Source: Caldovatus aquaticus (lineage in GTDB: Bacteria; Pseudomonadota; Alphaproteobacteria; Acetobacterales; Acetobacteraceae). Taken from it: a stretch of 43,470 nucleotides of DNA. The position numbers and the translations under genes were made by a program. The stretch is from NCBI RefSeq assembly GCF_019458025.1, contig NZ_JAHZUY010000031.1, positions 1 to 43,470 of the forward strand, read 5' to 3'. The notes beneath the pieces are model-generated. The model had not been told where the DNA came from. It saw nothing but the letters and a program-made list of their open reading frames with translations, and did not search any database. Below, piece by piece: positions 1 to 8,992 of the stretch; the first letter of the stretch is position 1; every line of letters begins with the position of its first letter.

Positions 1-51
1 CAGAGGCTCGATGATCCGCCATTCCGCCTCACTCAGATCGAACCGCGACAT
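1..51 (-). CDS. IS5-family transposase, N-terminal 17 codons only (partial)
   Basis: The minus strand from base 51 reads ATG and continues open to the window edge, giving MSRFDLSEAEWRIIEPL. This is the typical N-terminus of IS5-family DDE transposases, the small domain with the pattern DLxxxEWxxIxPLLP. Only 17 codons are present; the DDE catalytic core lies outside the window. It reads leftward, out of the window. With the C-terminal fragment at 43344-43470 it probably represents the same IS type. Confidence 0.8.
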   Translation of the reverse strand, partial: MSRFDLSEAEWRIIEPL

Positions 52-127
52 GCCAAGCTCCCGTCCAGCAGGGAACTTGAATCAGATCCCAGCCCGTCGC
101 GTCCAGCAGTTTGGGTTCAGGACCTAG
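1..127 (-). mobile_element. IS5-family insertion sequence, left-hand fragment (transposase 5' end)
   Basis: This is the 5' end of an insertion sequence read on the minus strand and cut by the window edge. Its outer terminus (minus strand from 127) reads CTAGGTCCTGAACCCAAAC. It matches the outer terminus at the other window end (plus strand from 43344, CTAGGTCCTGGACTCAAAC) at 17 of 19 positions, as expected for left and right terminal inverted repeats of one IS. Bases 124-127 are CTAG, either the outermost repeat bases or a duplicated target. About 75 bases of leader separate the terminus from the transposase start at 51. The middle of the element is not in the window. Confidence 0.85.
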
Positions 128-851
128 CGCGCGCCCGGGATGGCGGCGGCCGGCGCGCGCCCGGCCCCGATCTTTACCCGCACGTCGCCCGTGCGGTGGA
201 TCACCGGGGTCGGCACGCGGATCGCGGGCAGCACGTGGCGCACCTCGGTCAGCGCGCTCATGCGGGCCAGCGCGACGGCGGCGCGCGGGCTGGCGCCGAG
301 CCGCTCGAAGCGCGCCCACCAGGCGCGGCAGGCGGGATCGTCCAGCCGTCCCGGCGAGAAATAGCGCAGCGAGGCGCCGCTGCCCCACTCGGCGTCGAGA
401 CGGGCACGAAGGCCTCCAGCCGGTCGGGCGGCAGCACCGCCGGGTGGAAATGCGCGTAGGACCCGTAGAGGACCAGCGCGCGCACGCGCTCCGGCCAGGC
501 GGCGGCGAACGGCATGGACATCGGCCCGCCCTCCGAGCCGCCGAGCAGCACCGCGCGCTCCACCCCGGCGGCGTCCGCCACCGCGCGCACGTCGTCCATG
601 CGCGTCTCGAGCGACGGGAGGTCCGCGACCGGATCGGAAAGCCCGGTGCCGCGCTTGGCGAACCGGACGACGCGGGCGAAGCCGCCGAGGCGCGCGAGGA
701 AGCGGGCGAGGCCCGGCTCCTCCCAGTGCAGCTCCAGGTTCGAGACGAAGCCGTGCACGAAGACGAGGTCGAGAGGCCCGGCGCCGTGCGTCTGCCAGGC
801 GATGTGGGCGCCGTCGGAACTGCGCGCGTAGCGGGTCTCCGGCCGGGGCAT
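124..851 (-). pseudogene. alpha/beta-fold hydrolase, frameshifted and truncated by the IS
   Basis: The ATG at 851 begins MPRPETRYARSSDGAHIAWQ, typical of alpha/beta hydrolases related to those fused to adenylate cyclases. The N-terminal frame carries the oxyanion strand LVFVHGF, KRGTGLSDP, and a nucleophile elbow GGSEGG with the catalytic serine. Near 404-407 the frame breaks. The homologous continuation (RLDAEWGSGASLRYFSPGRL, then VIHRTGDVRV) is in another frame and would be restored by one extra base, so a 1-bp deletion is likely. The protein then stops at IPGAR directly at the IS border. The family normally continues about 25-40 residues and contains the catalytic histidine (usually GDDH), which is lost. 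With a frameshift and no catalytic histidine the gene is almost certainly dead. The frameshift could instead be a sequencing error; the truncation cannot. Confidence 0.8.
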
Positions 852-1287
852 GCGCGCTCGCCCCTCCTTCCGTTCGGCGCAAGCTTCCGCGCGCGGGCCG
901 GGCGGCGCAAGTGCCGAGCGGCGCCGCCGGGGCCGCGCCGGTTCCCGGAGGACCCGAACGCCGCGGCGCCGGCCGTTGCGGCCTCCGCGGCGGAAGCCGG
1001 GTCTTCTCGCCCTTCCCCTGCGCGGAGCCTCGCGCGCCCGCCGCCGGCGACGTCGCCCTCCTCGGCCGGCTCCCAGGCCGCGGTTGCCGAAGCGGCGGAG
1101 CGGGAGGGCGCCCGGACCGAGACCGGCGAGGTCCGCGGCACCCCCTTCCGTTCCGCAGCGGGCCGGATGCCCGGCCAGGCCAAGTGGGGCGCCGCGCCGC
1201 GGCGGCCCGGAGGCGCCGGATCGTGCGCCCGGGCGCGGCTCCGCCCGCCGCTTGCCGGCACGGGCCGGGCCGCCCCATCTTGCCGGA
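852..1287. other. intergenic stretch between hydrolase pseudogene and lysA
   Basis: This stretch is about 436 bases, extremely GC-rich, and open in several frames on both strands. The conceptual proteins are Arg/Ala/Pro-rich and match no family I recognise. It must hold divergent promoters for the pseudogene (minus) and lysA (plus), but I could not point to convincing -35/-10 elements. A lysA start further upstream in the same frame is possible but would add only low-complexity residues. I see no gene here. Confidence 0.5.
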
Positions 1288-2640
1288 ATGGCCGCCCCCC
1301 TTCCCGCCGCGAGCGGCGACGACCCCTGCTTCGCCGAACTGATCGCCCGGCGTCCGCACCTCTCGCGCCATGCCCTCGACGGGCTGGTGATGGAGGAGGT
1401 GCCGCTCGCCCGCATCGCCGAGGCGGCGGGCACCCCGACCTGGGTCTATTCCGCCGGCGCACTGCGCCGCCGCCTCGGCCTGCTGCGCCGCGCGCTGGCG
1501 GAGGCGAACCTCGCCGCGACCGTCCATTTCGCGGTCAAGGCCAACCCCAACCTCGCCGTGCTGCGCGTCCTCGCCGACGCGGGCGCCGGCGCCGACGTGG
1601 TGAGCGAGGGCGAGCTGCGCGCCGCGCGCGCCGCCGGCATCCCCCCCTCCGCCATCGTCTTCTCCGGCGTCGGCAAGACGGAGCGCGAGATCCGCCTCGC
1701 CCTGGCCGAGGACATCCTGCAGATCAACGCCGAGAGCGCGGAGGAGGTCGAGGAGATCTCCGCCCTCGCCGCCGCGCTCGGCCGCACCGCGCGGGTCGCG
1801 CTCCGCGTCAACCCGGACGTGGACGCGCGCACCCACGCCAAGATCACCACCGGCCGGAGCGAGAACAAGTTCGGCGTCGCGATCAGCGACGCCGCCGCGC
1901 TCTACGCCCGCATGGCGGCGCTGCCCGGGATCGAGCCGGTCGGCATCGCGGTGCACATCGGCAGCCAGATCACCGCCGGCATGGCCCCCTACCGCGCGGC
2001 CTACGCCAGGGTCGCCGCCCTGGTGCGCGAGCTGCGCGCCGCCGGCCTGCCGGTCGCGCGGGTGGACTGCGGCGGCGGCCTCGGCATCCCCTACCGCGAC
2101 GAGCCGGCGCCGCTGCCGGAGGCGCTGGCCGGGGCGATCCGCGGCGCCCTCGGCGATCTCGGCCTGCCCGTGATGCTCGAGCCCGGGCGCTGGATCGCCG
2201 GACCGGCCGGGGTGCTGCTCGCCTCCGTCGTGCGCGAGAAGCGCGGCGCCACGCACCGCTTCGTGGTGGTGGACGCCGGCATGAACGATCTCGTGCGCCC
2301 GGCGATGTACGAGGCCTGGCATGGTATACTGCCGGTCGCGCCGGAGGCGCTGGTGGCGCCGCTCTCCCCGGCCGGGGTTGTCGGTCCGGTCTGCGAGAGC
2401 GGCGACACCTTCGCCCGGGCTCGCGCGTTGCCGGCGTTGCGCCCCGGGGCGCTGGTGGCGTTCCTCGATGCGGGAGCCTACGGAGCGGCGATGAGCAGCA
2501 CCTACAACGCGCGGCCGCTCGCGGCCGAGGTTCTGGTGGACGGCGCCCGCTTCGCCGTGGTGCGCGACCGCCAGGGCTACGACGCCCTGCTCGCCGGCCA
2601 GCGCCTGCCGCCCTGGCTCGGCCGGGAGCCGGGGTCGTGA
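1288..2640 (+). CDS. lysA: diaminopimelate decarboxylase
   Basis: This gene encodes the PLP-dependent decarboxylase of meso-diaminopimelate to L-lysine, the last step of lysine biosynthesis, in the cytoplasm. The 450-residue protein is a fold-III (alanine racemase-like) enzyme. The PLP lysine lies in FAVKANPN (K84). Further family motifs are GRSENKFG, HIGSQI, the glycine-rich phosphate site CGGGLGIPY, LEPGRWI, and the substrate/dimer motif CESGD with its cysteine, then YNARP. The ATG at 1288 gives the expected N-terminal arm; no strong Shine-Dalgarno is visible and the frame is open further upstream. The stop overlaps the GTG start of the DUF4175 gene (GTGA at 2637), so the two are translationally coupled. 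No argH neighbour is in the window. Confidence 0.95.
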   Translation: MAAPLPAASGDDPCFAELIARRPHLSRHALDGLVMEEVPLARIAEAAGTPTWVYSAGALRRRLGLLRRALAEANLAATVHFAVKANPNLAVLRVLADAGAGADVVSEGELRAARAAGIPPSAIVFSGVGKTEREIRLALAEDILQINAESAEEVEEISALAAALGRTARVALRVNPDVDARTHAKITTGRSENKFGVAISDAAALYARMAALPGIEPVGIAVHIGSQITAGMAPYRAAYARVAALVRELRAAGLPVARVDCGGGLGIPYRDEPAPLPEALAGAIRGALGDLGLPVMLEPGRWIAGPAGVLLASVVREKRGATHRFVVVDAGMNDLVRPAMYEAWHGILPVAPEALVAPLSPAGVVGPVCESGDTFARARALPALRPGALVAFLDAGAYGAAMSSTYNARPLAAEVLVDGARFAVVRDRQGYDALLAGQRLPPWLGREPGS

Positions 2641-5333
2641 CCGCCCCCGCCTCCGCCACGCCGCCGGGCGCGCCGGACCTGCGTCGTCGGCTCGCCCGCC
2701 GCCGCCGGCTCGCCCTCGCGGCGCTGTGGTGGGAGGCGCTGTGGCCGGCCCTGTGGCCGCCGCTCGGTGTGCTCGGCCTCGGGCTGGTGGTGGCGCTCAC
2801 CGGCTGGCTGTCGCTGCTGCCGGGGCCGTGGCATCTCGGCGCGCTGCTCCTGTTCCTCGGCGCGCTCGGCGGGGCCGCCTGGCGCGGCTTCCGCGGCTTC
2901 CGCGCCCCCGATGCCGCGCAGGCGGAGCGGCGGCTGGAGCGCCAGTCCGGCCTCCGCCACCGTCCGCTCGCCGCCCTCGCCGACCGCCCGGCAGGCGGGG
3001 CGGGCGATCCCGCCGCGCTCGCCCTGTGGCGGGCGCACCAGGCGCGCGCGGCCGCGGCGCTGCGCGGGCTCAGGGTCGGCCCGCCGCGTCCCGGCCTCGC
3101 CGCGCGCGATCCCCGCGCCCTGCGCGCGGCGCTGCTGCTCGCCCTGCTCGCCGCCGTCGCCATCGCCGGCGAGGAGGCGCCGGAGCGGCTGCGCCGCGCC
3201 GTCGCGCCGAGCCTCGCCGCCAAGGCCCCCCCGCCGCCGGCCTTGCGGTTGGAGGCCTGGATCACCCCGCCCGGCTACACCGGCGCCCCGCCGGTCTTCC
3301 TCGATCCCGCCGGCGGCGCGGCCACGGTGCCCGCGGGCAGCCGGCTGCAGGTCGCGCTCTCCGGCGGCCCGGCGGGCGGCGGCGTGCCGGAGCTGGTGCG
3401 CGACGCGGGCGCCGCGGAGCCGTTCCACGCCCTCGACGCCGGCCGCAGCAGCTTCGCGGCCGAGACGACGCTCGATTCGGGCGGCCGGATCGGCGTGCGG
3501 CGCGACGGGCGCCTGGTCGCCGCCTGGTCGCTCGCGGTGCAGGCCGATGCGCCGCCCCGCGCCGCCTTCCCCGAGCCGCCCGGGCGCGCCCGCCGCGGCC
3601 TCGGCCTGCGCATCCCCTGGCAGGCCGAGGACGACTGGGGCGTGGTCGCGCTGCGCGCCGAGCTGCGCCTCCGGGCCCGCCCCGAGGCGCCGCCGCACGT
3701 GATCGGGCTCGCCCTGCCCGGGGCCAGCGTGAAGGAGGCGCGCGGCGCCGTCGCGCCCGACCTCTCCGCCCATCCCTGGGCCGGGCTGGAGGTCGAGCTC
3801 CGCCTCGTCGCCCGCGACGGCGCCGGCCAGGAGGGGGCAAGCGAGACCGCGCGCGCCACCGTGCCGGAGCGCAGCTTCAACCACCCCGTCGCGCGCGAAC
3901 TGATCGCGCTGCGCAAGGGGCTCTCGCTCGACCCCACCGCGCGCGGCCCGGCGCGCGACGGGCTCGACCGCATCACCGCCGCGCCGGAGCGGTTCGAGGA
4001 CGACGCCGCCACCTTCCTCACCCTGCGCGCCGCCCGCCACCGCCTGGCGCGCGACACGCGGCCGGAGGCGGTGGACGAGGTGCAGGCCATCCTCTGGGAG
4101 GTGGCGCTCGCCCTCGAGGAAGGCCGCGCCGACCGCACCGCGCGCGCCCTGGCCCAGGCGCGCGAGGCGCTGCGCCAGGCGCTCGAGCAGGCCGAGCGCG
4201 AGCGCCGCGAGGCCGAGGAGCGCGCCCGGCGCGGCGAGCCCGAGACCGAGGAGCAGCGCCGCGCCGACCAGGAGCGCCGCGCCGAGCTCGACCGCCGCAT
4301 CCAGGCGCTGCGCGAGGCGATCCGCCGCCACCTCGAGGCGCTGGCCGAGCGGCTGCAGCGCGAGAACGACGAGGCGCTGCCCTTCGACCCGCAGCAGCGC
4401 CTGATGGACCAGCGCGACATGGACCGCCGCACCGAGCGCATGCGCGACGCCGCGCGCGAGGGCCGCACCGAGGAGGTCGAGCGCGAGCTGGCGGAGCTCG
4501 AGGAGATGCTGCGCGCGCTCGAGGAGGGCCGCGTCTCCGGCCAGCAGGACCCGAACCGGCAGCGCCAGCGCCAGCGCGGCCGGCAGCAGATGGGCGTGGT
4601 GCAGGACCTGGTGCGGCGCGAGGCCGAGATGCTCGACCGCAGCGAGCGGCGCACCGAGGCCGAGGAGGAGCGCCGCGCCCAGGAGCGCCGCGCCAACCCC
4701 TTCTCCCCCCGCCTCTCCCCGCAGCCCTACGGCCGCCAGCAGCCGCAGCGGCCGTCCTCGCCCCAGGCGGAGGCCGAGCGCCAGGCGGAGCAGGCCGAGG
4801 CGCAGCGCGACGCCCGCATCCAGCGCGCGCTGCGCCGCGCCCTCGGCGAGCTGATGCAGCAATTCGGCGACCTCACCGGCGAGGTGCCGGAAAGCCTCGG
4901 CCGCGCCGACCAGGCGATGCGCGAGGCCGACGAGGCGCTGCGCGCCGGCCGCGACGCGCGCCCGCACCAGCAGCGCGCGATCCGCGAGCTGCAGGAAGGC
5001 GGCCGGCAGATGGCGCAGCAGATGCAGCGCCAGTTCGGCATGTCCCTGGAGGGCGACGAGGACGGCGAGGCGCAGGACATGGCCGGCGACAACCTGCCCG
5101 GCGGCGAGGGCCGGGACCAGGCGCGGCAGCAGGGGCCGGGCCGCGACCCGCTCGGCCGCCGCACCCGCGAGGGGCCGGGCGGCCTCGACGAGGGCTCCGA
5201 CATCCGCGTCCCGGACGAGGCCGAGCTGCTGCGCGCCCGGCGCATCCAGGAGGAGCTGCGCCGCCGCGGCGCGCAGAAGGAGCGTCCCCCGACGGAGCTG
5301 GAATACATAGACCGCCTGCTGAAGCAGTTCTGA
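2637..5333 (+). CDS. TIGR02302 / DUF4175 family membrane protein
   Basis: This is an alphaproteobacterial protein of unknown function, 898 residues, starting at a GTG that overlaps the lysA stop. Hydrophobic segments lie at roughly residues 22-48, 53-75 and 160-177, followed by a predicted periplasmic beta-rich region (about 200-430). A long, highly charged coiled-coil/Gln-Arg-Glu-rich region follows (about 480-790), and then a conserved tail containing RDPLGR, a D-rich segment ending in RVPDE, and ELEYIDRLLKQF. That tail is the hallmark by which I assign TIGR02302. The order lysA then TIGR02302 is common in Alphaproteobacteria. The membrane anchor and coiled coil suggest an envelope-linked scaffold, but no activity can be inferred. 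The start is set by coupling; the codon is GTG. Confidence 0.88.
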   Translation: MTAPASATPPGAPDLRRRLARRRRLALAALWWEALWPALWPPLGVLGLGLVVALTGWLSLLPGPWHLGALLLFLGALGGAAWRGFRGFRAPDAAQAERRLERQSGLRHRPLAALADRPAGGAGDPAALALWRAHQARAAAALRGLRVGPPRPGLAARDPRALRAALLLALLAAVAIAGEEAPERLRRAVAPSLAAKAPPPPALRLEAWITPPGYTGAPPVFLDPAGGAATVPAGSRLQVALSGGPAGGGVPELVRDAGAAEPFHALDAGRSSFAAETTLDSGGRIGVRRDGRLVAAWSLAVQADAPPRAAFPEPPGRARRGLGLRIPWQAEDDWGVVALRAELRLRARPEAPPHVIGLALPGASVKEARGAVAPDLSAHPWAGLEVELRLVARDGAGQEGASETARATVPERSFNHPVARELIALRKGLSLDPTARGPARDGLDRITAAPERFEDDAATFLTLRAARHRLARDTRPEAVDEVQAILWEVALALEEGRADRTARALAQAREALRQALEQAERERREAEERARRGEPETEEQRRADQERRAELDRRIQALREAIRRHLEALAERLQRENDEALPFDPQQRLMDQRDMDRRTERMRDAAREGRTEEVERELAELEEMLRALEEGRVSGQQDPNRQRQRQRGRQQMGVVQDLVRREAEMLDRSERRTEAEEERRAQERRANPFSPRLSPQPYGRQQPQRPSSPQAEAERQAEQAEAQRDARIQRALRRALGELMQQFGDLTGEVPESLGRADQAMREADEALRAGRDARPHQQRAIRELQEGGRQMAQQMQRQFGMSLEGDEDGEAQDMAGDNLPGGEGRDQARQQGPGRDPLGRRTREGPGGLDEGSDIRVPDEAELLRARRIQEELRRRGAQKERPPTELEYIDRLLKQF

Positions 5334-5636
5334 GCCGGGCCCGCGCGCAACCGCCGGCGCCGTCCCCGCTCGCCCCGGTTCGCGGCAGCGGCCCCGCCCG
5401 GTGCCGGCGGACCATCAGTCACGCTTCCCCCGCCGCGACCGCTAAGGCGGATCGCGGACGACCGGAAACGACCGGGAGCGTGAATCCGCGCGGCAGACGA
5501 CAGGCCGGAGCCGTGGCCGCGCGCACCGCCGGGCGGGAACGGCTCCAGGCGCGACGGGGCCGGACCGGCCCGGCGACGCCGCGCCCCGCGGGGGCCGCGC
5601 CCTCGCCGCCCGGCACGACGCCGGGCCGCCGCGCCG
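5334..5636. other. intergenic region between convergent genes, holds repeat copy A
   Basis: This is 303 bases between the DUF4175 gene (plus) and the zinc-ribbon gene (minus), which converge. It has no supported gene. It contains copy A of a short dispersed repeat (5450-5467 core, see separate entry), with weaker similarity to the 11972-12100 region continuing to about 5555. No hairpin with a T-tract is evident. Confidence 0.5.
5450..5467. repeat. dispersed gene-end repeat, copy A
   Basis: The core GATCGCGGACGACCGGAA recurs with one or two changes at 11986-12005 and 16403-16419, each time downstream of a plus-strand gene. Copies A and B also share a later block (GGCAGACGAC here, GACAGACGAC in B) and a further degenerate block ending CCAGG, suggesting a diverged unit of about 100 bases. 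I know no named family for it. Confidence 0.5.
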
Positions 5637-6092
5637 CTACCCGCCGAGCCAGGAGAACAGGCGCCGCGCCGGCGGCCAGAGCGCGCCCACCTCGTCGCGC
5701 CACGCCCAGAGCGCCGCCGCCCCGCCCGCGACCAGCGCCAGCGAGGCCAGCCAGGCGGCGGCGAGCGCGAGCCGGGCACCGCCGCCGGCCGTCTGCGCTT
5801 CCTCGGGCGCGGCCGGCGACAGCTCGAGGCGCCAGGGCGGCCGGCTTGACGGCATCTCGCCGGCGACGGCGGCGCCTCCGGCCGCCGCCGACGGGATGCC
5901 GGCCGATCCGCCGGGCGCGGCTTGCCTCGGCTCGGGCGCGGGCGCGGCGGGGGCCGGCGCCTCGGTCTCCGTCGCGGAAGGGGTCCAGACCGCGTCGCAA
6001 CGCGTGCAGCGCACCGGACGCCGCACCGCACCGGCGAGCAGATGGTCCGGCACGTCGTAGGAGGCCGCACAGTTCGGGCAGGTAAGTCGCAT
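5637..6092 (-). CDS. MJ0042-type zinc-ribbon domain membrane protein
   Basis: The protein has 151 residues. The N-terminus MRLTCPNCAASYDVPDHLL is followed by VRCTRCDAVW: two CxxC pairs (C5/C8 and C29/C32) forming the zinc ribbon called MJ0042 or zf-RING-like. A long Ala/Pro/Glu-rich linker leads to one transmembrane segment near residues 105-130 (LALAAAWLASLALVAGGAAALW). The likely arrangement is a cytoplasmic zinc ribbon with a membrane anchor. The function is unknown; family members in Alphaproteobacteria commonly sit divergent from ftsE, as here (149 bases between starts). The in-frame ATG at 6092 directly precedes the zinc-ribbon motif, which fixes the start. Confidence 0.85.
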   Translation of the reverse strand: MRLTCPNCAASYDVPDHLLAGAVRRPVRCTRCDAVWTPSATETEAPAPAAPAPEPRQAAPGGSAGIPSAAAGGAAVAGEMPSSRPPWRLELSPAAPEEAQTAGGGARLALAAAWLASLALVAGGAAALWAWRDEVGALWPPARRLFSWLGG

Positions 6093-6240
6093 GCGAGAGG
6101 GGATCCGGGCCGGCCTGACGCTCCGTTGCAAGGTCGGCGCAAGCCGCGCGCGGCGCAATAGGGCGCGCGGGCGGAATCGCGCCCCGCCGGCCGCGAGGCT
6201 TGGCGTCCGCCGCCCCGGCGTGGCAGACCTTCGCTCCGCC

Positions 6241-7077
6241 ATGCTGCGCTTCACCGGAGTCGGGCTGCGCTACGGCGCGCCCGCCAGGGGGTCCGGTCCG
6301 GGCTTCGCAGGCGGAGCGGCGCCCGAGACGCTGCGCGATCTCACCTTCACCCTGTCGGAGGGCAGCTTCACTTGGCTGCTCGGGCCCTCCGGCGCGGGCA
6401 AGACCTCCGTGCTGCGGCTGATGCAGTGCGTGCTGCGGCCGACGCGCGGCGAGGTGGAGGTGCTCGGCGTCGCGGTCTCGCGCGCGCGCCGCCGCGACCT
6501 CGCCCTGCTGCGCCGGCGCATCGGCGCGGTGCACCAGGATTTCCGCCTGCTGCCGCATCTCTCCGCCTTCGACAACGTCGCCCTGCCGCTGCGCCTTGCC
6601 GGACGCAGCGAGAGCGTCCTGCGCGCCGAGGTCGCCGAGCTGCTCGCCTGGGTCGGGCTGGCCGGCAAGCAGCACGCCCTGCCCGCGGAGCTCTCCGGCG
6701 GGGAGCAGCAGCGCGTCGCCATCGCGCGCGCCGTGATCGCCCGCCCGGCCCTGCTGGTCGCGGACGAGCCGACCGGCAATCTCGACGCGGCGCAGGCGCG
6801 CCGGCTGCTCGCCCTGCTGATCGAGCTGAACCGCATCGGCACGACAGTCGTCGTCGCCACCCACAACGAGGAGCTCCTCCTGCGCCATCCTGCCCCGGTG
6901 CTGCGGCTCGAGGCAGGGCGGCTGGTCGGGGCAGCCGGCGCGGAGCCCCGACCGGCGGAGGCACCGGGCGGGGAGCCCGGCCGGGACGCGCCGGCGCCGG
7001 CACCGGCCGGGGCACCGCCGGACGACGCCCGCGCCCCGGCCGCCCGGGTAAGCGGGTTCCGCCATGCGGGCGCCTGA
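6241..7077 (+). CDS. ftsE: cell division ATP-binding protein FtsE
   Basis: FtsE is the ABC-family ATPase of the FtsEX complex, which links the Z-ring to activation of septal peptidoglycan hydrolases at the inner membrane. It has Walker A GPSGAGKT (48-55), Q-loop region [13 protein letters not shown] signature [10 protein letters not shown] (about 151-160), Walker B LLVADEP (about 171-177) and the H-loop ATHNEELL. The length is 278 residues against about 220-230 for most FtsE. The excess is an insertion after residue 12 (Gly/Pro/Ala-rich) and a Pro/Ala-rich tail of about 50 residues, both low-complexity and probably disordered. It is the first gene of ftsE-ftsX-ydcF-like-plsC. Confidence 0.93.
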   Translation: MLRFTGVGLRYGAPARGSGPGFAGGAAPETLRDLTFTLSEGSFTWLLGPSGAGKTSVLRLMQCVLRPTRGEVEVLGVAVSRARRRDLALLRRRIGAVHQDFRLLPHLSAFDNVALPLRLAGRSESVLRAEVAELLAWVGLAGKQHALPAELSGGEQQRVAIARAVIARPALLVADEPTGNLDAAQARRLLALLIELNRIGTTVVVATHNEELLLRHPAPVLRLEAGRLVGAAGAEPRPAEAPGGEPGRDAPAPAPAGAPPDDARAPAARVSGFRHAGA

Positions 7078-7166
7078 GCCGGCACCGGGGCGGATCGGCG
7101 GCGATCGCGCGCGCCCTCCGCCGCGCGAGCGGCACCCGTCCGCCCCGGCGCCGACCGGGAGGGGCC

Positions 7167-8180
7167 ATGCGCGACCCTGATCCGGTCACGGCGCCGGCGG
7201 CGCCTGCCGCACGCCGCGCCACGCCCTGGCGACGGCGGCGCGGCCCGCGCCGCAGCCGCGATCCGCTCGGCCTGCGGCGCGCCCTGGCGGACCGGCTGCT
7301 GCCCGGCCTGGTCGCCGCCATGGCGCTGCTCGCCACGCTCGCCGCCGCCGGCGGCGACGCCGCGGCCGGTCTCGCCGCGCGGTGGCAAGCGGGGGCGGCC
7401 GCCGCGGTGACGGTGCAGCTGCCGCCGGCCCGCGCCGACGCCGCCGAAACCGTGCGCGCCGCCCTCGCCGCCCTGCCCGACGTCGCCGCGGCACGGGTGG
7501 TGGATCCGGCGCGGCTCCAGGCCCTGCTGCGCCCCTGGCTCGGCGAGGCCGCCGCCGGGATGCAGACGGTCCTGCCCCTGCCCGTGCTGATCGAGCTGCA
7601 CCTCACCCCCGAGGCCGCCGCCCGCCTGGCGCGGGCGCCCGCGGCCGAGGCCGCCGCCCTGGCCGAGCGCCTCGGCACGGCGGCGCCGGGCATCGAGGTC
7701 GAGGCGCACGGCCTGTGGGTCGCGCGCCTCGCCCGGCTGGCCGCGGCGGTGCGCGGCGTGGCGCTCGCCGTCCTGGCGCTCGTCGCCGGCGTCGCCGCGG
7801 CGGCGGTCGGGGTCGCGGTGCGCGCCGGGCTCGCGGCACGGCGGGACTCGGTGCTGGTGGTGCACGGGCTCGGTGCCGGCGACGGCTGGATCGCCGCGCA
7901 GTTCGCCCGCCGCGCGGCCCGGCTTGCGGCGGCCGGCGGGCTGCTCGGGGCCGCCGCCGCGGTGCCGGTGCTGATGCTGCTGCGCGGGCTCGGGGCGTCG
8001 CTGCTCGCCGCCGACGGGGACGGGGACGCGGCGGTGCCCGGGCTGGCGGCGGCGCCGGGCATGCTCGCCGTCGCCGATCTGCCGTGGCTCCCGCTTCTCG
8101 CGGTTCCTGCGCTCGCCTGGGCTATCGGCTGGACGACGGCCCAGATCACGGTCCGGCGATGGCTGCGGACGCTGCCGTGA
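7167..8180 (+). CDS. ftsX: cell division permease-like protein FtsX
   Basis: FtsX is the integral membrane partner of FtsE. The 337-residue protein has an Arg-rich cytoplasmic N-terminus and a first transmembrane segment near 45-65. A periplasmic domain follows (about 70-190, containing [15 protein letters not shown], as in FtsX extracellular domains). Three C-terminal transmembrane segments are seen near 200-225, 250-275 and 305-325. The ATG at 7167 has a strong upstream Shine-Dalgarno (GGGAGGGG), which decides the start; it lies 89 bases after ftsE. The sequence is poorly conserved, so the call rests on topology, size and position after ftsE. The 3' end overlaps the next gene by 22 bases. 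Confidence 0.85.
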   Translation: MRDPDPVTAPAAPAARRATPWRRRRGPRRSRDPLGLRRALADRLLPGLVAAMALLATLAAAGGDAAAGLAARWQAGAAAAVTVQLPPARADAAETVRAALAALPDVAAARVVDPARLQALLRPWLGEAAAGMQTVLPLPVLIELHLTPEAAARLARAPAAEAAALAERLGTAAPGIEVEAHGLWVARLARLAAAVRGVALAVLALVAGVAAAAVGVAVRAGLAARRDSVLVVHGLGAGDGWIAAQFARRAARLAAAGGLLGAAAAVPVLMLLRGLGASLLAADGDGDAAVPGLAAAPGMLAVADLPWLPLLAVPALAWAIGWTTAQITVRRWLRTLP

Positions 8181-8992
8181 CGGCCGCGCCCGGCGACCCG
8201 GTGCCGCGCGATCCCTCGCACGCACCCGCCTCGCCCACGGAGGCGGCATCGCCCGCGGCCGCGCACGCCGCGCCGCCGGCCGCCGGGCTCCCCCTTCGCC
8301 CCGCTGCCGCCCGTCCCTGGCTGCGCCGCCTCGCCCTGCTTTTGCTCATGAGTCTGGGGGCCTTCGGCGGCGGCTTCGCCTGGTTCGTCAACCAGACGCT
8401 GCGCGCGCCCGAGCCCCCGCCGTTCCGCCAGACCGACGCCATCGCCGTGCTCACCGGCGGGCGGGAGCGGGTGGAGACGGGGCTGCGCCTGCTCGCCGCC
8501 GGCCACGCGCGGCGGATGGTCATCAGCGGCGTGCACCGCGATGCCCGGCTCGCCGACCTGGCGCGCGCCGCCGGCCTCGATCCCGCCCCCCTCGCCGGGC
8601 GGATCACGGTCGGTCGCGCGGCCGCCACCACCCGCGGCAATGCCGCCGAGATCGCCGCCTGGGTGCGGGCGCAGCCGGAGGGCACGGTCCGCTCGCTCCG
8701 CGTGGTGACCGCGGGCTATCACATGCCGCGCGCGCTGCTCGAGCTGCGCCGCGCCCTCCCCGGGGTGGAGCTGGTGCCGCATCCGGTCACGCCGCCCGCG
8801 CTGCGCGGCGTGAGCGCGGCGGCGCGGCTGCGCACCTGGTCGCTGCTGCTCGGCGAGTACGCCAAATTCCTGCTCGCCGGCGCCGGCCTGTCGCGCTTCG
8901 CGGTGGCGCGCGACGGCGGCGACGGCGCCGCGGCCGGCGAGGCGCGGCCGGGGCCGCGCGCCGGGGCGCCGCGGGAGGCGGGCGGGCGATGA
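8159..8992 (+). CDS. YdcF-like DUF218 membrane-anchored protein
   Basis: The protein has 277 residues. After an Ala/Pro-rich N-terminus there is one transmembrane segment (about 58-78, [20 protein letters not shown]). A DUF218/YdcF domain follows: [43 protein letters not shown], and [20 protein letters not shown]. Proteins of this family (SanA, ElyC, YdcF) act in envelope or peptidoglycan/lipid-carrier metabolism, but the exact reaction is not established, and none can be assigned here. It lies between ftsX (22-base overlap) and plsC (ATGA overlap), so it is co-translated with envelope genes. An alternative start closer to the transmembrane segment cannot be excluded. Confidence 0.85.
   Translation: MAADAAVTAAPGDPVPRDPSHAPASPTEAASPAAAHAAPPAAGLPLRPAAARPWLRRLALLLLMSLGAFGGGFAWFVNQTLRAPEPPPFRQTDAIAVLTGGRERVETGLRLLAAGHARRMVISGVHRDARLADLARAAGLDPAPLAGRITVGRAAATTRGNAAEIAAWVRAQPEGTVRSLRVVTAGYHMPRALLELRRALPGVELVPHPVTPPALRGVSAAARLRTWSLLLGEYAKFLLAGAGLSRFAVARDGGDGAAAGEARPGPRAGAPREAGGR

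Noticed and set aside
111-5333. A single open frame of 1740 codons covering the pseudogene region, lysA and the DUF4175 gene
   Set aside because: Only the part from 2637 encodes a recognisable protein. Upstream it is Arg/Ala/Pro-rich read-through in a frame opposite or shifted to real genes, a product of very high GC content.
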